64,000 nucleotides of DNA. Origin: Coccinella septempunctata. Its lineage: Eukaryota; Arthropoda; Insecta; Coleoptera; Coccinellidae. The first letter of the stretch is position 1. Every line of letters begins with the position of its first letter. This document shows, piece by piece, positions 21,406-33,254 of the stretch. Both the position numbers and the translations under genes were made by a program. Under the pieces are notes generated by a model that was not told where the DNA came from, did no database searches, and was given only the letters and a program-made list of their open reading frames with translations. Where the stretch lies: positions 37,228,001 to 37,292,000 of the forward strand of contig NC_058192.1 in assembly GCF_907165205.1 (NCBI RefSeq), read 5' to 3'.

Positions 21406-23275
21406 TATTGTACTCTCCTGACCTTAAATTACCTTGCGCTGGTCAGTGATGCTTGTTGAAGACACCTTACTACTCTATGGCCAAAATTCGTGATCGTCTG
21501 GTTGTGGTAGGACTCCACATTACACATTACATTAGGCAACCCAAAGTACTTACCCTGATTACTAATAGAAAAATTGACGGGAGGTTGGGAGATTCGAAAG
21601 AAAACAAAACATTTAAACCCAAACAAGAAACGTTTATTTCGGGTTTCATTGGGGACGATATCCAATGTCCTATCTCTAGGGCGCAGCAGAGGGGAGGAAA
21701 AAGAGCGGCGAGAAAACCTCCCCTTAGAACAGCAACAATTGCATAATATACTATACAGGTATGATTTTAAGTAGCTACGGTAACAGGTTCAACTGGCGAG
21801 AGAAAATCTCATGTAAAATGCACACTTGGTGGAATCAGTTACATCTACAGCTACCAGCTCCTTAATGATGACTCTTAACCGATATTTCACTGAGATGAGT
21901 TACGTTCAGCATACAACAGTTCTGAATTGGGTGGGGTTCAGGCGGTTGTGGGAAGAATTAGACTCAGATGCAACGGCATCCAGCCTAAAGGGTTGGAGAC
22001 GCAGTTACAACGGTACCCGGCCTCAAGGGTGAGAGACGCAGCTGCAAGGGTATCCGGCCTCAGAAATCGACGCAGATACAACGGTATCCGGCCTAAAGGG
22101 TTAGAGACGCAGATACAACGGTATCCGGCCTCAAGGGTGAAAGACGCAGCTGCAAGGGCATACGGCCTCAGAAATCGATGCAGATACAACGGTACCCGGC
22201 CTGCAGGATACTAGGAAGGGCAAAATCCACAAAAGTTGTATGTTTGTCCAGTAATACAAATATGAATTATTTCCGCTCTTGGCTATCACGTTAAAATATG
22301 TCATGTATTGAGCAACTCCACCAGTGAAGAGAAAAATAATAATAATAAAAGAAAAGGAAAAATGATAATTATAAGGGTCCTCAATGCAATCACAGTATTT
22401 ACCCTGTTGGTCGTACCCAAGTAATCGAATCATTGGCTTCGCTTGGGGACGCTTCAGTGACATTTACAACTTTCACAAGTATTCATGAGATAGGCACAAA
22501 AAAATATGTGGAAATTAAGAAATTAATACCATGGATATTACATAATATAAGCGCATCCACCATGAAACAAGTTCATTATAATAACTAGCCCTCAAATCAT
22601 AAATGGAATAGAATTGGAAGCAAAAAGGGGTAGCGTCCAAAATGGCGTCTGGCGTCCCTATGACGTGTTCAAAGAAATAAAAACTCATAAAGTACGTTAT
22701 TATCTAGAATAAAGAAAATGAGTTACCTATATTGTGTGTGAAGCACATAAAATAGAAACGGACGGAATTGGCTCTTGAGTAATTAACGAAATACTTTAAC
22801 GATGAAACCTAATAAGATGCATCAAGTACCCAAAGCCGCATATTCGCAATAAAACCTTCAAATTAATAAAACAAGGAACGGTAATAATGAAATGAGTGGT
22901 TACTTACGTATGGAATTCACTGAACAAAATAAAGAAAAAAAACAAGCTTTGTCTTACTCAAAAATTCACTCTAGAGAAAAATTAACAGGAAAAACCGGTT
23001 TAACTCGTTTCAAGAAAGGACGCTTGATGAATACCTTCTTCATTAGGAATTTCTTGCCTTTTCGATCTCAAGTACCTACTTGAAAAAGAGCGTCTTCCAG
23101 GGTTCTTATCGCTTGCGCCATCTCCCATTTCAATTCAACAGCTAGTACAGAAAACCCTCTCTAATATTTCATTTCTTACTGATGGTCTTTGATCGAGTCC
23201 ACCAGAGGGCAGTTATCACAATGATGAAAACAAAACAGTCCACTACAGTCGCCCCTTTGAACACCATGCGAGCAA
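21406..23275 (+). repeat. Long duplicated repeat RD, copy 1
   Basis: It starts near CCTGACCTTAAATTACCTTG and is collinear with 36095-37928 over its whole length, with scattered indels. It contains a minisatellite (21955-22206) and otherwise no convincing ORF. Its right part includes CTGATGGTCTTTGATCGAG (23180-23200), the uninterrupted form of the site into which hAT-F1 inserted in copy 2. Short frames across the minisatellite are by-products of the repeat. Confidence 0.8.
21955..22206 (+). repeat. About 40-bp minisatellite (copy 1)
   Basis: Units of the type (C/A)GGCCT-AAGGGTTAGAGACGCAG-TACAACGGTATC recur about six times, alternating between a CCTAAAGGG and a CCTCAGAAATCG version, which gives a higher-order period of three units. 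Matches 36687-36932. Confidence 0.75.
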
Positions 23276-25005
23276 AGATTATAGAGTTAGGAAGATAGGA
23301 AACAGCCTCATATCGCTAGTACTAAAAACCGACTACGTTTTGGCCTGTGTTTTACTTAATTGAGAATCAGATGGCGCTGAAATCGTACTGTCAAACTGTT
23401 AAATAACAGTTTTCTATTTCATAATTGAAGGGCGCGAAATTCGAATTCTGTTCCTCAATAAAAGGGCGCGAAATTCGAATTCTATTCCTTTTCTTGAATT
23501 CGAGTATAGACTTGGTCGAAACCAGAAAAAACATCCTGAGCGACAAAACAAAAATAGGCCTTCGTTTTGTGATCAAGATGTTTTTTTCATCTAAACATTG
23601 TTGTGAATCAATTAATATTAATGAAATACTGTGTTAGATTTGCTATACTTTTTATTTGAAATATATAGAAAAATTTGACAAAATTGAAGATTGTACATGG
23701 TGTATTCAAGGTCAGGCTTTTTTTCAACGGAAGGTACAATTGGTGAAAATAATTCACCTTTGAAAACAAATATTTGAGCTCTGAATATCGGACACAACAG
23801 AACATGGTGAAATGTTATATATCAAAGGTGTTATTTCTACACAATACATTTTTTCCAATTAATAGAATCAGTTGAATTTGTACAATTTTTATCAGAAATT
23901 AATATGAACAAATATTCGATACAACATATTTCAAGAATTCTTCTATATATTAGTTACAGAATTTTCAGAACCACAATTAAAAACAAATTTACATAGGTGT
24001 AACCTGTATGTCGGTAAAGATATGTCAGAATAACAAGTTAACTCCAAAATGCAAATAACTTCACTAATAACATGAATTGCATATCAACATAATACACATA
24101 TATCCAGCTATAAATGATGAAATTCAGTGATAAATTGAAATACGTGTATCTATTCTAATGTATAAAATTGTAGTGTGAGAGTGTGTAAGAGCCTAGGAGT
24201 ACGACTGATGCATTTTATTTGGTTTTGAGAAAATCAGATTTAAAGTTAAAAATTATTCTCAAATTCGACATGTTGATTTCTCAAGTACTTTGTATTGCTC
24301 TGTCTTTTTCACTTGAAGTTTTGGACTTACTCTTTTATACCATCCACAGCTTGTCCCACCACGTACTCATAGACAACGTGGTGATCGTCAAAGTGCAACT
24401 CTTCTCAAAGACTAATTTCATCGAACATCAGAGAACGAATTTCTTTATTCTGCTCAGTATTTGGGAGATGCAACCTCAAAGAATCTATACCGTAATGACA
24501 TACGTAATGATATACGTAATGACTCTACGTATTCCAGGAGAAACTTTTTTACTGCAGTTCACCAAGTCAATGTCTTGACATACTGAAAATCCTATTAACT
24601 TCAGAGTACTGAAAATAAAAATCAATCAATATCAGAATCACATTGTACGAGTTTCAATACTCACGTTCCCTTTTTTATGGTAAATTCAAAAACTTATATT
24701 CGGAGAATCTTTTGTACTACAGTTTCCACAGTTCCTCACCATACAATAGTTTTCCATACGACATTTCGAGCAAAGATATTTTTTTGTGATTTCGAAGTTT
24801 TCACTAAGGAAATTCACAAAAAACTTTAATAATAATCGACTAGAATGAGCTAAATAAACGACGAGCGGAAAGAGAATCAAAACAAAACGGCCAACGGCCA
24901 TGTTTCTTCAAATCTTACAAAAGTCAAATTATGTTATATTTTAACCATTCTTAGCATCTTAGTAACACAATTGAACCACCAAGAGGCGCTAACGCAAGTG
25001 TAGTA
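23276..25005 (+). mobile_element. hAT-F1 copy 1, left part, truncated by LINE L1
   Basis: It begins CAAAGATTATAGAGTTAGGA, the terminus also seen at 37929, and is collinear with 37929-38760 and then with 43233 onwards (for instance CTGTATGTC before 24015 and CAATATCAGAATCACATTG near 24625). The right terminus is not seen because LINE L1 begins at about 25005. It sits about 100 bp further along the RD repeat than the insertion in copy 2. No transposase was recognised, and the small frames at 24219-24578 and 24686-24901 lack domain support. Confidence 0.65.
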
Positions 25006-26274
25006 ATCATAATCATCATAATCATCTTTATTTATACTGTAGCTGCATTTGCAGATGTACACGTCAAACAAATATAAAAAACAGAATATATAGATACAAA
25101 CACTGCATTGCAAACAACCAACTGCATTAGAAGTCTAAAAAGATCATTGACCCTGCCTCATACATTCATCAAAATATTCATTAACTGAATAAAATGCCTT
25201 GGACAACAGAAATGTCCTCAAGCTTGACTTGAATTTTTCATAGGGCAGGCAGCTGATATCTCCCGGTAAGGCATTAATAATTTTTTTGCCAATATAACTC
25301 GGCGATTGTTCGAATTTCCGCAATCTATCGCTAGCTTGTTTTTATACCTCGTATTATAGTCGTGGAAATCGGAATTTTTCTTAAACTCGTACAATTTAGC
25401 CTTCATATACAGGGCAACCTTATAAATGTATATTGACGGAAAAGTCATGACTTTATGCTTCCTGAAATAGGGCTTACAGGATTCGGCATACGGTAGTCCC
25501 AACATCAACCGAAGTATTCTCTTTTGCAACTTAAAAACCCTTCCACTATCCACACTAGTGCCCCACAAGATCACATTTTGAGTTAGATGGCAATAAACTA
25601 GAGAATAATAAACTAAAAAGATCGCCCCAACGTCAGTTGTTCCCCTCAACCTATTAATGGCATAGTACCCTGAGCTTAATTTAGAACAAACATGATCCAC
25701 ATGATCTCTCCAAACCAAATTGTCATCAATTCTCAACCCCAAAAACTTAGTCCAAATTTCATGCAAAGAGTCTTTTCTATGTTTACAATGATGTTATTTT
25801 TAGCACACCACACCTTAAATTCCTCCAATGCCAGAACAAGACCAACACCGACGTGTCATCGGCAAACATAATTACAACACAATTTTTCAAGTATTGAGGT
25901 ATTTCATTTACAAAGATCAAAAAGAGTAGTGGTCCCAGTACAGATCCCTGGGGTACTCCCAAATCCGGAAAATACTCCCCTGACACGCTGTCACCTACCT
26001 TCACACGCATGCTTCTCGATCTTAAATAGGACTCCAGTAAGCTCAACATTCTACCACGGATGCCACAACAATACAACTTGCTGAGCAAGGAGTTCAGATC
26101 TACGCTATCGAAAGCTTTAGATAAGTCGAAGAAGAGAGCACTCACCGCGGTCCAGCCTAATGTGAACATCCTCAATAAAGCTAACCACAGCACCCTCAAC
26201 CGACCTTCCAGAGCGAAAACCATGTTGACTGGTTGTTAGAATGTCATTGTGGTCCAAAAATTCCACAATTTTAT

Positions 26275-26277
26275 CAT

Positions 26278-26308
<31 letters not shown>

Positions 26309-26908
26309 TTAACGGTACATGACCTTTTAGTTAAGAAAAAAAATACAAATCAATCCATCAAAACACAAAAGAGAGTAGACGTAGAGTAAATTCAAGTATA
26401 CATACATAGAAATATATACATCAAAACAGAAAGAAGACAATAGAGCAACAACTCAAATGTATCCAAAATATCACAGTCTTATCAGGTACTTCAAATCTCT
26501 TCTCAACCTCGAAATGGAATCATGAAATATATCAACTCCTAAGGAGTCCACGACATTAGCGTTTCTCATCATCCTCGAAACCGGAGAATTTAAACAATAA
26601 TTAGTCCTCGACTGTGCAAGTCGAAACAAATCAAACCTTCGGATGGGTCTAGGAGGAACATACAGACTGAATTGCGATAACAAGTCAGGGGAGTACAAAA
26701 GACCTTGAAAGAGCTTAGCAATTAATATCACATCCGCATGAAACCTCCTCGTTCTCAAAGAGGACAGACCAAGACGGTCGCGCATTCGACTAGCTGAGAA
26801 AGTATAGATCGAGAAAGTACCCATTCTAACAGCAGCACACCTGAGAAACCTGTTCTGAACCCTCTCCAGCAAAGAAACATCGATCGATAAGTATGGAGAC
26901 CACACGAC
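26275..26908 (-). mobile_element. LINE L2, 3'-end fragment nested in L1
   Basis: It begins abruptly inside an RT thumb (VVWSPYLSIDVSLLERVQNR), continues with the C-terminal domain, stops at 26471 and ends in a (TAAA)n tail (26275-26310). The apparent continuous 249-codon frame with upstream L1 sequence is a chimera created by an in-frame insertion. CR1/Jockey-like and strongly 5'-truncated. Confidence 0.75.
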
Positions 26909-27544
26909 AATGATGCGCTCAAATATTTTGCTCATCAGCACATTCAGCAGCGTGATCGGTCTATAATTATTTTTATTACCTTTCTCACCTTTTTTAAAAA
27001 TAGGTATCACAAGCCCGACCTTTAGTGCATCTGGAAATATTCCCTGATCAAATATTGAATTCATCAAATGTGTTATAGGCTTAACCAATATATCAGACAA
27101 AGATTTCAATAGTTTAATTGTTACCCCATCAGTACCAGATGAATTTTTATTCTTAATTTTCCGGATAACCGTCATGATTTCACTCTCCCCAACATAGTAC
27201 AGATTTTGGACAATGGGCAAGTTTCCTAAAACTCCAAAACCGAATTTGAGATTATTTATGGAAATCCTTATCTACTAGTTATTCAACACGTAAAAGATTC
27301 GCTTCAAAATTCAGACATTTCAGAAATACACCCTTCGAAACTTCGACTATGTGAAAGCTTGTGACGTAGAATGCCTTTATTAAAGTATAGTAATTTTTGT
27401 TAATTCGACAACACTGGAACCGATCAAGAAGATATCCACAGATTACAAAAAATTGTTTCTGTAATCTGTGTCTTTACCTTCTTAAAACCCATAGACATGT
27501 CTATGTTAAAACCGATGACATTTTGTGTCATTGTGTGTTTTTCT

Positions 27545-28263
27545 CATAGACATAGAGACATGGACTGAGCAATGCCAGCATGAAATTGGCTATTTATTAG
27601 AAAGAGAGAAAAGCTCGTCGGGACATACCTTTCTCTTTTTTGTTCACATAGAGGTGAGTGTAGACCAATCAAAATTCTAGAAAAAGACAACTGCATTCCC
27701 GACGTGTTTTTCTCTCTGTCACTTTTTTTGACCGTATTTCATGCATAGATATAAAGGGAAGGCACAGTCCATAGCCATATTTTCGCGATTAAGACGCGTG
27801 AAGCGTCTTTAAGCGGTGCTATTCGAGCGAATAAGTCATGACGTCAGTCTTTAAGACGCTTTAAGCGGAACCTGGCGGTCTGTGGAGAGCGCCTGTGTCA
27901 TAGAGTCATCTTCTCTCTGGCCTGTGTCGTCTTAAGCACAGAACGTCTTAAGCGGAAAGAGGTAATATAAAGAAGAAGGTAGAATATGTTGTTTATATCG
28001 AATTTGATTTGAATTCCTACTAGGGAAGAGTGCTTTTATTGCCAATAATGCAGTTTCTGCATTATCATTTAGAATAAATAAATATTTTTCAAATAATAGC
28101 CAGAGAACAGAAATTGAAAAATTCACAATTCGATTCGCTGTCAACCATCAGCGATATTCTATTTTTGCGACAACAAAATTAATGACGTCACGCTTAAAGA
28201 CGCTTTAAGACATCGATTAAGACGCTTAATCGCCAAAATATGGCTCATGTCTCTATGTCTATG
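27545..28263 (+). mobile_element. hAT-type MITE M1, copy 1, TSD GTTTTTCT
   Basis: The termini CATAGACATAGAGACATGG and the inverse ...CATGTCTCTATGTCTATG are flanked by the exact 8-bp repeat GTTTTTCT (27537-27544, 28264-28271). Its right terminus is split by MITE M2 (27773-28245). Without M2 it is about 243 bp, like the uninterrupted copy at 32670-32914. Confidence 0.9.
27773..28245 (+). mobile_element. MITE M2, copy 1, 3-bp TSD CAT
   Basis: It has inverted termini AGCCATATTTTCGCGATTAA and ...AATCGCCAAAATATGGCT, and a 3-bp duplication CAT (27770-27772, 28246-28248) made inside the terminus of MITE M1. Internal GACGTCA and AAGACGCTTTAAG motifs are present at both sides. A 3-bp TSD fits PIF/Harbinger or CACTA groups; no transposase is present to decide. 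Confidence 0.85.
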
Positions 28264-28736
28264 GTTTTTCTTGTCAAATGTGAATAATGTGATCATCAAA
28301 CTTGATATTTATTACATCTATGGTGATCAGAAAACTTTCATGCCCATTACTGACACAAATGGGCGTTGCCGGATTGTAAAAATGACGTAGAATGTTCACA
28401 AGAGCACTTCTGAAATCAGAATTTTCGTAATCGGATACAGACAAAATACAATATGTTAATATTCGAAAAAAATATATTTCGAGATATTTGAGTTATAAGG
28501 ATTTTTATGACATATATTTTGAAATTTAGGAAAATACCCCATTATTGCGTATATTTAGATATTAGTGCTAAATTTGCAACTGTAGAGATGTGCTGCCCAA
28601 ATATTTCAGCCACTTGCGCCGGATCAGAGACTAATCGACCTTTATCCTCTATAATTATACTGTCCCTTGGTTTCCTATCTTCCATTTCTATAATCTTTGC
28701 ATGTGAGGAGGGATGGAGCTTCAACATCTATTTGGA

Positions 28737-28917
28737 TCGGTAGCCCCTATTCGCAGGGGCGGATGGGACCACCGGGAAACCGGGAAGATTCCCACAGTGG
28801 GCCGGTCGATTGTTGGGCCAGAGGGCTGGTCAGTTCGTACCATTTTTTTGTATTCGGCGGAACATATTTGACGTCGATATTTTTATTTTTACAAATATTG
28901 AAATCTACCAATAGATA
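28737..28917. other. GC-rich stretch of unknown origin
   Basis: Starts with the hairpin GCCCCTATTCGCAGGGGC and continues with GGATGGGACCACCGGGAAACC; markedly GC-richer than its neighbours. Probably part of a transposon end, but no partner copy was seen in the window. Confidence 0.4.
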
Positions 28918-29042
28918 TTTTTTTTTTTATAACTCTTTATTGAAATTTACAATCTACTATTCTTAAGTATTAAGTAAATATGTTGAACTATTAATTGACA
29001 TGAAGAAGTTATCAAACAATATTGATACTTCTGTACAAAACT

Positions 29043-31708
29043 TCAACTAAAGTCAGTTGGCCAAGTTCTTTGTAGTCTTCTTATATTGTAGGGATCTCGT
29101 GCCAGTTGGTCTATGAGGATGTTTTCATGTCCTTCAAGGTTCTGATGGTACTTTGCTGCACGTTTTTTGATTTCGTCATCGATAAATGGTATCATTAGAT
29201 CGTTATGGATAATGTAGTTAGATACATACCACGGCGCATCTGTTATCGAGCGTAGTATTATGGATTGGAGTCTCTGTATTATTTGAATATTGGATCTTTT
29301 AGCACATCCCCAAAATTGTATGCCATATGTCCAGATCGGTTCAATTATCGCCTTGTAGACCAGTATCTTATTCTGAAGTGATAATTTGGATTTTCTTCCT
29401 ATGAGCCAATACATTTGTCTGATTTTCATGTTTATTTGTGTTTTTTTGGCTAGGATGTGTGGTTTCCAAGTGAGGCGTTGGTCTAGATGAATACCAAGAT
29501 ATTTTGCTTCTGTTCTCAACGGTACTTGAGTATCATGGATTTGTACAGGAGGGCAGATACTTCTTTTATTGGTGAAGGTAACTTGTACTGACTTCGTTTC
29601 ATTGATAGTAAGTCGCCATTTTCGATACCATTGTCCTAATTCTGTCAGATGTTCTTGAAGGTGTTTGGAGGCCACATCAGCATTTTCGTGAGATGTAAGC
29701 GTTGCTATATCGTCTGCAAATGAAGCTAATGTTGTATTTGGATTTTCTGGTACGTCGGATGTATAGATCAAATAGAGCAGTGGACCCAATATACTTCCTT
29801 GTGGAACTCCTGCTTTTATTTCAGTTGGGCTTGATATAGCATCACCATATCTTACGGCGAATCGATTCGTAAGATAGGATTTCAAGATTAGGTAATATGG
29901 CTGAGTGAGTAGTTTCTTCAGTTTGTATAAAAGTCCTTTATGCCATACTTTATCGAAAGCTTGAGATGAATTCAAGAATACAGCAGTACAATATTTGTTC
30001 TCTTCTAGGCTTGTGGAAATAGTGTTCACTACACGATGTATTTGATGAGCTGCAGAGTGGTGTTCCCTAAAACCAAGTTGATGATTGGGTATGAGTCCGT
30101 TCATATTTATGTCCTTCTTCAATCTTTTGAGTAGTAATTTCTCGAACAGTTTTCCTAGGATTGGTAGGAGACTTATGGGTCTATAGGATTTCACATCATG
30201 TTCAGGTTTGTTCGGTTTGGATATCATAGTCATTTCTGCATATTTCCAGATTGTGGGAAAGTAAGATAGGATCATCATTCGATTGAACAGAGTATTGATG
30301 TATATGATTGCTTTTTGTGGCAGTTGTTTCAGAATTTCTGCTGTTATCAGGTCGTATCCAGGAGCTTTCTTATTTTTCAACCTCTTTATTTCATAAAAAA
30401 CTTCTTTGGGCTTGAATGGTTTAACAGGGGGCGACATTTGACAGGCAACATCCAAGAATGACTCAACTTCTGCATCATTGATTCCTGGTTGGGGTTCATC
30501 TGGGGTAAATACTTGCGATAAATGTGTTGCGAATAGAGTTATTTTATCCTCATCAGAGCTAGCCCACTCTCCATTTAGTTTTCTGATCGGAGGATTCCGC
30601 TTTATAGGTCTTTTGTGCTTTTTCGTAGCTTTCCAGATGTTGTATTCACCGTTATTATCGATGCTCTCTATGTGGTGCTGAAATTGTGAATTGGAATACT
30701 CTTGTAGGATCCTATGTAGTTTTCTAGCCAGATAGTTATATTCTTTTTTATCTGTCGCATTACGAGATCTCTGCCATCTTCCTCTCGCTTGTCGTTTTGC
30801 GGTAACCATTTATCGAATATACAGAGGTAATTTCGTTTTTTCATCTTGTTTAGAGTTCGCTGTTGTGCTTTCCCAGGCTGCTTTCTGAATAATTTCTACA
30901 ATAAATTTGGAGGCTTCTTCCAAATCTTGATGATCTTTGAGTTTAATGTCCAGTTTGATGTTGTCACTTAGGATTTGTTTAAATGAGTTCCAGTTTGTCT
31001 CATGTGTTGTGAGAGTAGGTTTATTCTTCCTGAATATAGGGGTTGTACTTAGGTTCAGTAAAATGGGCGAGTGATCTGATGATAGATCCGGTGTTGCTTC
31101 TGTTTGTAGGTGGCCATTTGCAAATCCTTTAGTGACGAAAAAGTCTAAAAGATCAGGGATTTTGTTTGGATCAGTCGGCCAATATGTTGGTGTTCCTGAA
31201 GAAACTGCTTCTAAATTTTTGTTCACTATGACCTTCATTAGATTGCGTCCTTAAGGAGTTATCAGTCGTGATCCCCAGTGAGTATGCTTGGCTTTCAGTC
31301 TCCTCCTACTATGAATTTTTGTTCGAATTTATTGAAGAATTCCAAGTATTTATTTTCTGTGATGTTATGTCGTGGCGGGGAGTAGATAGATGATACCTCG
31401 AAGCTCCATGTAGTTGTATATACTCTGATAATTGTTGCTTGTATCTCGTCAGTAATATAGTTGGTCAACGCATGGTGTTTAAGGTTGCTACGAATAAGAA
31501 TAGCTGAGCCTCCATGTGCTCTGCCATTTGGATGTTCAGCAGAATATATTTTATATTGTGGGAGATTGAAGTAGGTTCTGTCTGTGAAATGAGTTTCCGA
31601 TACCAACATAATATCTATTTTATAAATATTCATGAAAGCTGCTAATTCATTTTTGTGGTATGGAAGGCCATTGGCGTTCCATGAAGCGATACGTATAAAC
31701 CCCGCCAT
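29043..31708 (-). pseudogene. LINE J1 copy A ORF2, endonuclease-RT, broken
   Basis: Endonuclease: MAGFIRIASWNANGLPYHKN, the catalytic Glu in SETHFTD, HGGSAILIR and IYSPPRHNI. At the GGDW motif a base is lost (near 31303) and a stop follows at about 31251. The frame resumes at 31238 (TYWPTDPNKIPDLLDFFV, SDHSPIL), stops at 30810, and then runs open from 30809 to 29043 with KNKKAPGYDLITAEILK, YRPISLLPILGKLFEKLL, LGFREHHSA, FLNSSQAFDKVWHKG, GVPQGSILGPLLYLIY, the active-site FADDIA and a long C-terminus. Motif A reads NSSQAFD where copy B has DIAQAFD, so the catalytic-site Asp position is itself changed. Confidence 0.85.
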
Positions 31709-31769
31709 TTTTCCCAACAAACACAATATACAGCAACTGTACAAATACTGCACTACAAGTGCCACCAGA

Positions 31770-32375
31770 TTGCAGCACAGAGATTGCTGTACTGAAACTG
31801 CACAGTTTCTGTATTTATAATTCTGTATTTTCAAACTGCAGTTTTTGATGTACAGTAACTGCACAGTTTATGTATTGATAATTCTGCATTTTCAAAATGC
31901 AGTTTTTGATGTAGAGTGACTGCATGGTTTCTGTATTGATAATTCTGCATTTTCAAAACGCAGTTTTTGATGTACATTGACTGCACAGTTTCTGTATTGA
32001 TAATTCTGCATTTTCAAAAGCAGTTTTTGATGTACAGTGACTGCACAGTTTCTGTATTGATAATTCTGCATTTTCAAAACGCAGTTTTTGATGTACGGTA
32101 ACTGCACAGTTTCTGTATTGATAATTCTGCATTTTCAAAACTCAGTTTTTGATGTACAGTAACTGCACAGTTTCTGTATTGATAATTCTGCATTTTCAAA
32201 ACGCAGTTTTTGATGTACAGTGGCTGCACAGTTTCTGTATTGATAATTCTGCATTTTCAAAACGCAGCTTTTGATGTACAGTAACTGCACAGTTTCTGTA
32301 TTGATAATTCTGCATTTTCAAAACGCAATTTTTGAGGTACAGTGACTGCATAGTTTCTGTATTGGTAATTCTTCA
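31770..32375 (-). repeat. 61-bp tandem array, about ten units
   Basis: The phrase ATTCTGCATT recurs at 31881, 31942, 32003, 32063, 32124, 32185, 32246 and 32307, a regular 61-bp step with one 60-bp step. Each unit reads ACAGTTTCTGTATTGATAAT, then CTGCATTTTCAAAACGCAG. Each unit contains a short potential stem (CTGCATTTTCAAAACGCAG). The open frames across it are repeat by-products. Confidence 0.9.
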
Positions 32376-32669
32376 TTTGAAAAATGGAGTATTCGATATA
32401 GAGTTAATGATAGAATCTAGAATAATAATTCATAGGAATTCCTGAAACTTAAACATATACATTCTTCAAGAAGTTGAAAATTCGATTATGAAGGTTAAAG
32501 AGACATTTCATAAACAGATTTAATTCAATAATTGAAGACTCCTTTCATTACCAAAATATGGATTATACCCCTGGTAGAAGAATACTTCATCTCACCATGG
32601 TGGTACCAGAATTAGCCAAATGATGGCATCACTGCTCTTGACGGTTGCGATCACAGGGTAGCATACACG

Positions 32670-32914
32670 CATAGACATAGAGACATGGACTGAGCAATGG
32701 CAGCATGAAATTGGCTATTTATTAGAAAGAGAGAAAAGCTCGTCGGGACATTACCTGTCTCTTTTTTGTTCACATAGAGGTGAGTGTAGACCAATCAAAA
32801 TTCTAGAAAAAAGACAACTGCATTCCCGACGTGTTTTTCTCTCTGTCACTTTTTTTGACCGTATTTCATGCATAGATATAAAGGGAAGGCACAGTCCATG
32901 TCTCCATATCTATG
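32670..32914 (+). mobile_element. hAT-type MITE M1, copy 2, TSD CATACACG
   Basis: 245 bp with termini CATAGACATAGAGACATGG and inverse, and an exact 8-bp duplication CATACACG (32662-32669, 32915-32922). Near-identical to 27545-27772 plus 28246-28263. No coding capacity. Confidence 0.93.
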
Positions 32915-33006
32915 CATACACGTCTATTGCGGTGCAGCATACGCCAAACGATGGCGCCACCGGCGACGCACTACTCCACGTAACCGGCGTTTATAGCAGG
33001 CACGAA

Positions 33007-33026
33007 CATTGAACTTTAGTTCAATG
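33007..33026. mobile_element. Micro-insertion F2 (20 bp), TSD GGCACGAA
   Basis: The 20-bp perfect palindrome CATTGAACTTTAGTTCAATG is flanked by identical 8-bp repeats GGCACGAA (32999-33006 and 33027-33034). CA...TG ends and 8-bp TSD fit hAT-type integration, but there is no room for anything except terminal sequence. Confidence 0.75.
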
Positions 33027-33254
33027 GGCACGAACTACGCTGCTTCGGCGATTGTCGTAGATAACTCCTAGAGAGGCCTCACTAACCCACTATCACCCCA
33101 AGAGTAATCCATTCTTCAAATAGCGTAAACTCACCCCTGCACATACCGTCAAAAAATCAAGTGAAATTGAAAATTTCCGATTTGCAGAATAGCTTTTCTG
33201 TTTAAGACTAGGAAACTTCTCTACATAGAATATTGTTTCGTAATTGCGAGTTTC

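Larger units (their letters stand above)
27223..28540 (+). mobile_element. TIR-A non-autonomous element, copy 3 (27 kb)
   Basis: Left end TGGGCAAGTTTCCTAAAACT, right end ...AAATTTAGGAAAATACCCCA. Internal sequence matches copy 1 and the 52-56 kb copy (GATTCGCTTCAAAATTCAG, ACACCCTTCGAAACTT). It interrupts LINE L1 coding sequence and itself contains the nested MITE pair 27545-28263. No clear TSD. Confidence 0.7.
25218..28727 (-). pseudogene. LINE L1 reverse transcriptase, fragmented
   Basis: Order on the minus strand: GRLVSDPAQVAEIFGQHIST (28727-28541), the fingers region NKNSSGTDGVTIKLLK and NYRPITLLN (27222-26909), then QHGFRSGRSVE, a frameshift near 26140, the catalytic Asp in FFDLSKAFDSVDL, LGVPQGSVLGPLLFLIFV, the active-site FADDTSVLV (25840-26120), and after another shift a C-terminal domain (YYSLVYCHLTQNVILWGTS, KLQKRILRLMLGLPYAESC; 25766-25218). 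The endonuclease was not found upstream of 28736, so the element is 5'-truncated or overwritten. The C-terminal pattern is of the CR1/L2/Jockey type; clade not fixed. Confidence 0.7.
25005..28736 (-). mobile_element. LINE L1, minus strand, interrupted by LINE L2 and TIR-A
   Basis: The 3' end is a (ATGATT)n-like tail at 25005-25035. RT coding runs from about 26275 down to 25218, from 27222 to 26909, and upstream of TIR-A from 28727 to 28541. Removing L2 (26275-26908) joins the codons KIFERII and DKIVEFLDHN in one frame. Removing TIR-A (27223-28540) brings STVANLALISKYTQ next to IVQNLYYVGESEIM. Confidence 0.75.

Noticed and set aside
21927..22214. Open frames on both strands across the minisatellites (also 36607-36936)
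   Set aside because: Generated by the repeat unit itself; open on both strands and in both copies.
24219..24578. 119-codon frame, and the 71-codon frame at 24686-24901 with a signal-peptide-like start
   Set aside because: Both lie in the non-autonomous hAT-F1 copy 1; the second copy of the element does not preserve them. On the minus strand near 24360 a short HFDDHHVVYEYVVGQAVDG stretch before GTAAGT was noted but is too short to call.
27439..27472. CACAGATTACAAAAAATTGTTTC...CTGTAATCTGTG resembling a micro-F1 insertion
   Set aside because: The other TIR-A copy at 53220-53260 has the corresponding sequence, so it belongs to TIR-A; no TSD. Possibly an ancient insertion, not counted.
31892..32138. 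Repetitive frames in the 61-bp array
   Set aside because: Tandem-repeat by-product; unit length not a codon multiple and no conserved start.
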